A stretch of 7,896 nt of DNA from Eubacterium sp. UBA3720. GTDB lineage: Bacteria > Bacillota > Clostridia > Lachnospirales > Lachnospiraceae. The notes under the pieces are model-generated. The model saw only the letters and a program-made list of their open reading frames with translations. It was not told the origin of the DNA and searched no databases. Below, one piece after another: positions 1 to 4,290 of this stretch (its first letter is position 1; every line of letters starts with the position of its first letter). Position numbers and translations under genes: made by a program. The DNA lies in the NCBI GenBank assembly GCA_002371335.1, contig DFHP01000038.1, positions 1 through 7,896 on the forward strand. The letters are read 5' to 3'.

Positions 1-336
1 GGCATTTCCGTAGTGGCAGAGTACAGCGGCAGAGTGTATCTGAGGAAAAATGCAGCTGACGGTCCACTGGATATGTATACCGATAATAATGAGATCCGAA
101 AGCAGATGAGCAAACGCTACATGCATTTTTTCATTACTGCTGTTTCGCAGTTCATGCTGGGAACCTTCATGCTGGTGTATACTTTTTATAATGTACAGCC
201 AAGAGGAGCGGCTTTCTGGATCCCTGTGCTTACTGAGATCGGGTTGATGATTTCCGGTATTATTCATTTTGTCCTGGGAATACGTAAGCACATGGAATAT
301 GCTATGCCGAAAGAGGAAAAAGACATATGGGAATGA
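1..336 (+). CDS. DUF2812-like membrane protein, C-terminal part (5' end outside window)
   Basis: The reading frame is open from the first base, so the gene almost certainly starts upstream; the GTG at 13 is just an internal Val codon with no convincing ribosome binding site. 111 residues are visible. The first part (GRVYLRKN, then an acidic stretch and MYTDNNEIRKQ) resembles the end of a DUF2812 domain, in which a strand with a Tyr/Phe is followed by a 'YTD' segment and a charged helix. Two hydrophobic segments follow (from YMHFFITAVSQF to TFY, and from AAFWIPV to FVLGI), consistent with the membrane tail common in this family. Function is unknown; in related bacteria DUF2812 genes often lie beside small PadR-type regulators, and none is visible here. 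The stop overlaps the start of the PlsY-like gene, so the two are probably co-transcribed. The family assignment is by eye and only moderate; a membrane protein is near certain. Confidence 0.6.
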   Translation, partial: GISVVAEYSGRVYLRKNAADGPLDMYTDNNEIRKQMSKRYMHFFITAVSQFMLGTFMLVYTFYNVQPRGAAFWIPVLTEIGLMISGIIHFVLGIRKHMEYAMPKEEKDIWE

Positions 337-953
337 TGGAAGCAAAAATATTCAGTGTGCTCATAGGGTATGTATTTGGCAACTTCCTTACAGCGGAGAT
401 CGTGGCGCACAGAATTGCGGGCAAGAGCGCGGCGGATATCGGGGATACCGGAAACCCCGGAATGGCAAATATAATGGAGAACCTTGGATTTGTTCCCGGG
501 ATCCTGACTTTGACCGGAGACCTGGGTAAAGTGATTGCAGCGGGTCTGCTGGCTTTTGTGATATTCAGGGGCAGTGGGTGGATCGTAACTTTATATGCAG
601 GCCTAGGCTGTACTCTCGGACACAACTACCCTGTCTGGAGAAAATTTAAAGGCGGGAAAGGCGTGGCGACTATATCCATGTCGGTCGTGCTGTATGCCTT
701 CTTTGCGGGGCTTGCTGCAAACATTGCGGGCATGATCGTAGTATTTGTCACACAATATCTGTGTATTGGAGGACCGGTCATCCCCTTCGCTTTTACAGTG
801 ATCATGTTTCTTTACGGTGATACGGAAGCGGCGGTGATCGGCATAATCCTGACCTGCCTTTCCATCTTTGCACACGGAGGGGCGATCCTTATGATAAAAA
901 AAGGGAAAACAAAAAAAACGGACGTATTAGGAATTCTTCGAAAAAAACTCTAA
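327..953 (+). CDS. plsY: PlsY-like glycerol-3-phosphate acyltransferase (divergent)
   Basis: PlsY proteins transfer the acyl group of acyl-phosphate to sn-glycerol 3-phosphate in the membrane, the first acylation step of phospholipid synthesis. The 208-residue length and multi-span hydrophobic profile fit. Visible signatures are GNPGMANIMENLG (about 42-54), the phosphate-loop-like region of motif 1, and GHNYPVWRKFKGGKGVAT (98-115), the motif 2 hallmark. Several usually conserved points differ: the N-terminal 'GSIPSG' region reads GNFLTAE, the Asp-x-x-Lys-Gly segment reads DLGKV, and the C-terminal Arg-His-x-x-Asn-Ile motif is not recognisable, being replaced by a Lys-rich tail. It may be a paralogue with changed activity rather than the housekeeping enzyme. 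The start at 327 has AGAGG at 312-316 ten bases upstream; ATG at 333 would give an ATGA overlap with the upstream stop but a poorer spacing. Coupling to the upstream gene is likely either way. The stop lies 3 bases before repeat R1. Confidence 0.85.
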   Translation: MGMMEAKIFSVLIGYVFGNFLTAEIVAHRIAGKSAADIGDTGNPGMANIMENLGFVPGILTLTGDLGKVIAAGLLAFVIFRGSGWIVTLYAGLGCTLGHNYPVWRKFKGGKGVATISMSVVLYAFFAGLAANIAGMIVVFVTQYLCIGGPVIPFAFTVIMFLYGDTEAAVIGIILTCLSIFAHGGAILMIKKGKTKKTDVLGILRKKL

Positions 954-955
954 AA

Positions 956-1017
956 GGGACCGTGTACTTTTGAGAAATTATGAATTAATGTAATATTATC
1001 GTAATGATACACGGTCC
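956..1017. repeat. Palindromic repeat copy R1, possible terminator of the plsY transcript
   Basis: Arms GGACCGTGTA (957-966) and TACACGGTCC (1008-1017) pair perfectly over 10 bp around a 41-base AT-rich interior. The same arms recur in R2 and R3. The interior shares an ordered series of short blocks with R3 (TTAA, TGTAA, AATG-TACACGG), showing a common origin and the same orientation. It begins 3 bases after the plsY stop and is followed within 3 bases by a T run (1021-1025), so on the + strand it could serve as a long-loop intrinsic terminator. It ends 11 bases before the -35 box of the MATE promoter. Confidence 0.85.
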
Positions 1018-1028
1018 TCGTTTTTCTC

Positions 1029-1057
1029 TTGACATTATAAATTTTAGTTGTTAACAT
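1029..1057 (+). promoter_or_regulatory. Sigma-A-type promoter for the MATE leader and gene
   Basis: A perfect -35 TTGACA (1029-1034) is followed after 17 bases by TAACAT (1052-1057), 4 of 6 matches to TATAAT. Transcription would begin near 1064. The -10 box overlaps a short palindrome, AACAT-aagc-ATGTT (1053-1066), which could be an operator. This is the clearest promoter in the window. Confidence 0.7.
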
Positions 1058-1084
1058 AAGCATGTTCATCGGAGGGTGAGCTAT

Positions 1085-1171
1085 TTGTTTGAAATAGCAA
1101 GCCGGATAAGATGTTTGGTTGAAATACCGGATTTCTTGTCCGGCTTTTTTGGTATTGAGAGGCGTGGGTGA
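1085..1171 (+). CDS. Candidate 28-codon leader peptide upstream of MATE
   Basis: A TTG start at 1085 lies 8 bases after GGAGGG (1071-1076), the best-placed ribosome binding site in the leader; an in-frame GTG at 1076 overlaps that site and is unlikely. The frame runs through the terminator hairpin to TGA at 1169-1171, one base before the MATE ATG at 1173. The peptide contains two related segments, FEIA and LVEIPD, because the direct repeat keeps frame, and it ends FFGIERRG. Ribosomes in this frame would cover the terminator, so translation could control read-through, and the stop-start spacing would allow translational coupling. No homologue is recognised. A non-ATG start and short length make this tentative. 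Confidence 0.4.
   Translation: MFEIASRIRCLVEIPDFLSGFFGIERRG
1099..1150 (+). terminator. Intrinsic terminator inside the MATE leader
   Basis: AAGCCGGATAAGA (1099-1111) pairs with TCTTGTCCGGCTT (1134-1146) over 13 bp with one G-U pair. The loop is 22 bases, and a run of six T (1145-1150) follows. It lies after the MATE promoter and before the MATE start, so it should reduce MATE expression unless it is disrupted. Confidence 0.75.
1157..1162 (+). promoter_or_regulatory. Ribosome binding site deciding the MATE start
   Basis: GAGAGG ends 10 bases before ATG 1173. The longer frame back to TTG 1119 has no such site and would put the N-terminus inside the terminator loop, so 1173 is preferred. Confidence 0.65.
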
Positions 1172-1172
1172 A

Positions 1173-2522
1173 ATGGAAAAACAGATTGATTTTACGAGCG
1201 GGCAAATTCTTTCAAAGCTGCTGGTTTTTGCCGGACCGGTCCTGCTGGCGTTGTTTCTTCAGGCCATGTATGGCGCGGTGGATCTGCTTATAGTAGGAAA
1301 ATTTGCATCGTCAGCTGATGTTTCCGCGGTATCCACCGGTTCGCAGATCATGATGACGATTACCAACCTGGTGAGCAGTCTGTGTATGGGAATGACTGTT
1401 TATCTGAGCCAGAAGATCGGAGAAAGGAAGGCAGAAGAAGGAGGCCGGATCGTAGGAAGCGGCCTTGCTATGTTTGCCGCTGTTGGAGTTTTGCTTACGG
1501 TCGTTATACCGCTTTTATCCGGACGGCTTGCAGGGATCATGAATGCGCCGGCAGAGGCATTTGACCTTACGGTGAGTTACATTGCGATATGCGGAGCCGG
1601 ATCGATCGTTATCATTGCATATAACCTGATCGGAGGCGTTTTCAGAGGAATAGGCGATTCGAATACGCCGCTTTTCACGGTAATGATAGCCTGCATTTTT
1701 AATATAGCAGGAGATCTGCTTCTTGTGGCGGGGCTGGGAATGGGAGCAAAAGGCGCAGCCATAGCGACAGTGACAGCGCAGCTTATGAGTGTGGTTATTT
1801 CATATCTGATGATCCGAAGGAAGGCACTGCCTTTCAGAGTTGAAAAAAAGTCGATTTGTTTTGATTCCTGCATCATAAAGAGGATCCTGCTTATAGGAAC
1901 GCCGATCGCTTTACAGGATCTGCTGGTGGGAATATCGTTTCTGGTGATACTTTCCATAGTTAATAATATCGGACTGACGGAATCTGCGGGAGTAGGCGTG
2001 GCCGAAAAAGTATGCGGTTTTATAATGCTGGTTCCTGCCGCGTTCATGCAGTCAATGTCCGCGTTTGTAGCTCAGAACAGGGGAGCCGGTAAGATCGACA
2101 GGGCTGTAAAGGGACTCAGATCCGCGATAGGCATCTCCTTTGTCCTGGGCGTCGTCATGTTTTATGCGGCGTTTTTCCACGGGGAGGCTCTCTCAGGATT
2201 ATTCTCTAACGATAACGCGGTTATTTTTGCGGCGGCTGATTATCTGAAGGCTTACGCAATAGACTGCCTGCTTACTTGTTTTCTGTTCTGCTTCGTGGGA
2301 TTTTATAATGGAATGGAGCATACGACATTTGTAATGGCACAGGGAATCATCGGGGCTTTCGCTGTCAGAGTTCCCGTATCATTTATAATGAGTAAAATAG
2401 AACCGGTGTCGCTTTTCAGGATAGGTCTTGCGATTCCGTGTTCTACCGTGCTGCAGATCATTCTGTGCTTTGTATTTCTTGGCCGCATGAAGTCAGAAAG
2501 GTACCGTGTACCTTTAAGATAA
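1173..2522 (+). CDS. MATE family efflux transporter
   Basis: This 449-residue polytopic protein belongs to the MATE (multidrug and toxic compound extrusion) family, which exports cationic drugs or metabolites in exchange for Na+ or H+. It begins MEKQIDFTSGQILSKLLVF, the usual opening of clostridial MATE proteins, followed by a first helix region (PVLLALFLQAMYGAVDLLIVGKF) with the typical Gln-x-Met-Tyr and D-x-x-x-VGK-type pattern. The second half repeats this plan (PIALQDLLVGISFLVILSIVNNIGL), as expected of the two six-helix bundles, and full length supports about 12 spans. The substrate cannot be inferred. The start is set by GAGAGG at 1157-1162. Expression is probably controlled by the leader terminator. 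The last codons (Tyr-Arg-Val-Pro-Leu-Arg) and the stop fall inside repeat R2, so the C-terminus appears to have been remodelled by that element. Confidence 0.93.
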   Translation: MEKQIDFTSGQILSKLLVFAGPVLLALFLQAMYGAVDLLIVGKFASSADVSAVSTGSQIMMTITNLVSSLCMGMTVYLSQKIGERKAEEGGRIVGSGLAMFAAVGVLLTVVIPLLSGRLAGIMNAPAEAFDLTVSYIAICGAGSIVIIAYNLIGGVFRGIGDSNTPLFTVMIACIFNIAGDLLLVAGLGMGAKGAAIATVTAQLMSVVISYLMIRRKALPFRVEKKSICFDSCIIKRILLIGTPIALQDLLVGISFLVILSIVNNIGLTESAGVGVAEKVCGFIMLVPAAFMQSMSAFVAQNRGAGKIDRAVKGLRSAIGISFVLGVVMFYAAFFHGEALSGLFSNDNAVIFAAADYLKAYAIDCLLTCFLFCFVGFYNGMEHTTFVMAQGIIGAFAVRVPVSFIMSKIEPVSLFRIGLAIPCSTVLQIILCFVFLGRMKSERYRVPLR

Positions 2523-2573
2523 TGTTAATTATATAATGACGTTTGTAATAATATTGTAACGGTACACGGTACC
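2500..2573. repeat. Palindromic repeat copy R2, overlapping the MATE 3' end
   Basis: This is the most perfect copy: GGTACCGTGTACC (2500-2512) pairs with GGTACACGGTACC (2561-2573) over 13 bp without mismatch, around a 48-base AT-rich interior. Each arm is also a palindrome by itself (GGTAC-N3-GTACC). The interior shares TTAA-TAT-TAA and TTTG-AAT blocks with R3 but is about 10 bases longer near the right arm. The left arm encodes the last MATE residues and the element supplies the TAA stop (2520-2522). A G run follows the right arm, with no T run, so this copy is unlikely to be a simple terminator. Confidence 0.9.
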
Positions 2574-2584
2574 GGGGGGATGTT

Positions 2585-2860
2585 GTGGAGAAAAAGAAGC
2601 TGTTTCATGAGAAAATTAAAGAAGCGGTCACGTCAGTGATGCCGATCGTGGTCATTGTCAGCATTCTGGCATTTCTGGCCGCGCCGGTATCTACGGATAT
2701 AATGCTGTCGTTTTTTGTCGGAAGCGTATTGTTGATTCTCGGATTGGGACTCTTCATGTACGGGTCTGATAATTCAATGGTCGTGATCGGCAATCATCTC
2801 GGCAGTTTTCTGACGAGATCCAGAAAGCTGGGACTGATCTTTCAAGCGGAGTGTATCTGA
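2585..2860 (+). pseudogene. DUF1538 membrane protein, truncated N-terminal fragment
   Basis: The 91-residue frame matches the opening of DUF1538 integral membrane proteins: a basic amphipathic start (KIKEAVTSVMP), a membrane segment at about 18-34, a second at about 40-60 ending GLFMYGSDNSMVVIGNHLG, then the cytoplasmic LTRSRKL turn (76-82). Family members continue into another helix and a conserved 'AEPDL'-like region and are normally well over 200 residues. Here the frame ends a few residues after RSRKLGLIF, and I see no continuation in any + frame up to 3060. The gene therefore looks cut by a deletion or insertion, not merely frameshifted. The family role is unclear, possibly transport. 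The start is GTG 2585 with GGGGGGA four bases upstream, directly after repeat R2. A small functional protein is possible but less likely. Confidence 0.65.
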
Positions 2861-2905
2861 GCTTCATATAGTCGATTTCACGCGTTATTTATGAAGAGTC
2901 AGTTG

Positions 2906-3047
2906 TAATCATGAAAAATAACATCGGAAAGGTTTTGTCTTGCGGCCGGCACTTTGAATTTTCAAGTTAAAAGCGACGAAAATTCATTGGTGCCGCTGCC
3001 GGCAAGACAGAAGCGGGAGCGTCCTGGCGATGTATTTTTCATGATTA
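2906..3047. repeat. 142-nt long imperfect palindrome, possible MITE or structured RNA
   Basis: The ends TAATCATGAAAAATA (2906-2920) and TATTTTTCATGATTA (3033-3047) are perfect 15-bp inverted repeats. Pairing continues inward: CATCG (2922-2926) with CGATG (3028-3032), GTCTTGC (2937-2943) with GCAAGAC (3002-3008), GGC (2944-2946) with GCC (2998-3000), CGGCAC (2947-2952) with GTGCCG (2990-2995), and TGAATTTTC (2955-2963) with GAAAATTCA (2978-2986). The loop is 14 bases. About 45 pairs in total form one rod with an asymmetric internal loop between the second and third stems. The ends are TA on both sides, which would fit a TA target duplication, but this cannot be separated from the palindrome itself. 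It fills most of the gap between the broken DUF1538 gene and the glycosidase-like gene. Confidence 0.8.
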
Positions 3048-3066
3048 AGCTGTTCAGAAATGACAT

Positions 3067-4020
3067 GTGGGAAGTTTTAATTATTTATCTATGAGAATTT
3101 TTACCAAATATTTTTTATTAACTGCGGGGGCAATATTCCTGCTGCTTATGATTTTTGCCAGAAAAGAAGTGACCGAAAAACCGGATATGCCTCGCCCGGC
3201 AATGGATGAAAGGGACGAAAGCCGGATCTACGGTATCACGGTGGATGACTGCTGGTATGATGAGATCGGGACGGACGAGTTGATCGAGGCGATCCGCGGC
3301 ATGCCGGAGAAGCCCACTGTCCGCATCGTTATGTCTAAGGAATATGACGCGGAAGAGTATGAGTCTCTTTTTTCAGAAATTCACGAGGAAGCTTATATCA
3401 TGGCCTGTCCTGTGGATTCCTTCGACATGGGCTTTTATAAAGATGAAAACGCCTACCTGGAGCGGTTCAGAGACGCATGGGAAACGCTTGCGCCATATAC
3501 TGACCTTTGGGAGATCGGGAATGAGATAAACGGCGTTGAATGGATCGGCCAGGAACCTGACCTGATCGTGGGGAAGGTCGAAGCAGCAAACGATTATATA
3601 CGGTCTAATGACGCAAAAACTGTGCTGACTATGTACTATGCCAGGCCGGAAGATCAGGATATGTTCCGGTGGATCGAAGACAACCTGTCTGACAGTCTTA
3701 CCAAAAACCTGGATTATGCGTTCATCAGTTATTACGAAGATGACAATAACGGGTATATTCCGGACTGGAAACAGGTCTTTCCTGAATTTGAAACAGTATT
3801 TCAGGGAGCAAAGGTCGGGTTTGGCGAGTGCGGAAACACCGCCGGGTCCGCAACGGAATCCAGCAAGATCAGGATGGCCCGTTCTTACTATACGATGAAA
3901 AAACCGTCAGACAACTTTGTCGGGGGGTATTTCTGGTGGAACTGGGTGCAGGACTGCGTTCCCCACGAAGGGAACCCGGTCTATGACGGGATAAATCATG
4001 CAATGACAGAATACGAATAA
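3067..4020 (+). CDS. Membrane-anchored clan GH-A-like glycosidase (TIM barrel)
   Basis: This 317-residue protein has an N-terminal hydrophobic segment (about 12-31, preceded by Arg and Lys), a signal peptide or anchor, then a Pro/charged linker. A (beta/alpha)8 barrel can be traced: strand 1 IYGITVD (54-60), 2 TVRIVMS (84-90), 3 AYIMACPVDS (109-118), 4 LWEIGNEING, 5 VLTMYYA (186-192), 6 FISYYED (219-225), 7 VGFGECG, 8 YFWWNWVQD (288-296). Asn152-Glu153 on strand 4 and Glu254 on strand 7 match the acid/base and nucleophile of clan GH-A glycosidases, and the strand 8 Trp cluster fits a sugar platform. The exact family and substrate are not recognised. It is shorter than most secreted GH-A enzymes and has no visible binding module. 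The GTG at 3067 and ATG at 3091 are both possible starts with weak ribosome binding sites; 3091 gives a more typical short signal sequence. No transporter or regulator for sugars lies nearby. Confidence 0.7.
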   Translation: MGSFNYLSMRIFTKYFLLTAGAIFLLLMIFARKEVTEKPDMPRPAMDERDESRIYGITVDDCWYDEIGTDELIEAIRGMPEKPTVRIVMSKEYDAEEYESLFSEIHEEAYIMACPVDSFDMGFYKDENAYLERFRDAWETLAPYTDLWEIGNEINGVEWIGQEPDLIVGKVEAANDYIRSNDAKTVLTMYYARPEDQDMFRWIEDNLSDSLTKNLDYAFISYYEDDNNGYIPDWKQVFPEFETVFQGAKVGFGECGNTAGSATESSKIRMARSYYTMKKPSDNFVGGYFWWNWVQDCVPHEGNPVYDGINHAMTEYE

Positions 4021-4055
4021 AGGGTTGACTGATTTTTCAGCCGGCTCTTTTTTTA
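4021..4055 (+). terminator. Intrinsic terminator of the glycosidase-like gene
   Basis: Starting right after the TAA stop, 4021-4032 pairs with 4037-4048 (inner stem CTGA/TCAG, loop TTTT, several G-U pairs and one A/C mismatch). A T run follows to about 4054. Repeat R3 begins 2 bases further on. Confidence 0.7.
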
Positions 4056-4056
4056 T

Positions 4057-4116
4057 GGTACCGTGTACCTTAAAAAAACATTAACTATGTAACATTTTTG
4101 CAATGGTACACGGTCC
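4057..4116. repeat. Palindromic repeat copy R3
   Basis: The left arm GGTACCGTGTACC (4057-4069) is identical to that of R2. The right arm GGTACACGGTCC (4105-4116) resembles R1 in its last bases. They pair over 10 bp (4060-4069 with 4105-4114), plus GG/CC past a one-base bulge. The 35-base interior is the shortest of the three copies. It stands between the glycosidase terminator and the nifJ leader, so a terminator role is not needed here. Confidence 0.88.
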
Positions 4117-4118
4117 GG

Positions 4119-4272
4119 AAACGTTAAACTGACGTTAGTAGGCGGAGCGTAGAATCATCAATATATTCGAACAACTGTTTTTGAGGGAGCCGGCAGACGA
4201 ACGGTATGGGAGAATCCGTTCTGTTTCGGAGATGTTTCTCCGGTATAGTCTGAGCCTACTCAGAATGGTTAC
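4119..4272 (+). promoter_or_regulatory. nifJ upstream region with three small hairpins
   Basis: The 154 bases before the nifJ ribosome binding site contain no gene. They hold a direct repeat ACGTTA (4121-4126 and 4132-4137, 11-bp period) and three short perfect hairpins: GAACGG/CCGTTC (4199-4204, 4216-4221), CGGAGA/TCTCCG (4227-4232, 4237-4242) and TCTGAG/CTCAGA (4249-4254, 4259-4264). TATATT at 4162-4167 could be a -10 box but has no good -35. No T run follows the hairpins, so they are not terminators. I see no convincing Rex-type operator. Confidence 0.35.
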
Positions 4273-4278
4273 ATGAAA

Positions 4279-4285
4279 AGGAGGT
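4279..4285 (+). promoter_or_regulatory. Perfect ribosome binding site of nifJ
   Basis: AGGAGGT lies 5 bases before ATG 4291 and 8 bases before ATG 4294. It lies inside the longer frame starting at 4273, which rules out that upstream start. Its strength fits a highly expressed enzyme. Confidence 0.85.
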
Positions 4286-4290
4286 ATTGT

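Larger units (their letters stand above)
1064..1172 (+). promoter_or_regulatory. Structured leader (probable transcription attenuator) of the MATE gene
   Basis: Between the promoter and the MATE ATG lie four elements. They are a GGAGGG ribosome-binding sequence (1071-1076), a perfect 7-bp hairpin (1080-1086 with 1092-1098, loop GTTTG), a terminator hairpin beginning at the next base, and an imperfect direct repeat. The repeat pairs TTTGTTTGAAATA (1084-1096) with TTTGGTTGAAATA (1114-1126), each followed, after 5 or 0 bases, by CCGGAT. The second copy sits in the terminator loop, so CCGG at 1127-1130 could pair with CCGG at 1102-1105 and compete with the terminator. A terminator placed between a promoter and its gene implies conditional read-through. 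I do not recognise a known riboswitch class. Confidence 0.6.

Noticed and set aside
1064..1172. MATE leader as a known guanidine, fluoride or preQ1 riboswitch
   Set aside because: None of the conserved core sequences I know for these classes, such as the ACGR loops of guanidine-II, is visible.
1577..2047. 156-codon minus-strand frame inside the MATE gene
   Set aside because: The + strand here is unmistakable MATE sequence with the expected helices.
2911..2970. 19-codon ORF starting in the left arm of the long palindrome
   Set aside because: It has no ribosome binding site and its sequence is explained by the inverted repeat.
956..4116. R1-R3 as a CRISPR array
   Set aside because: Copies are about 1.5 kb apart with genes between them, and the interiors are related to each other rather than unique spacers.
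4273..4290. Extended nifJ start at ATG 4273
   Set aside because: The ribosome binding site AGGAGGT lies inside that extension; ATG 4291 is correctly spaced from it.
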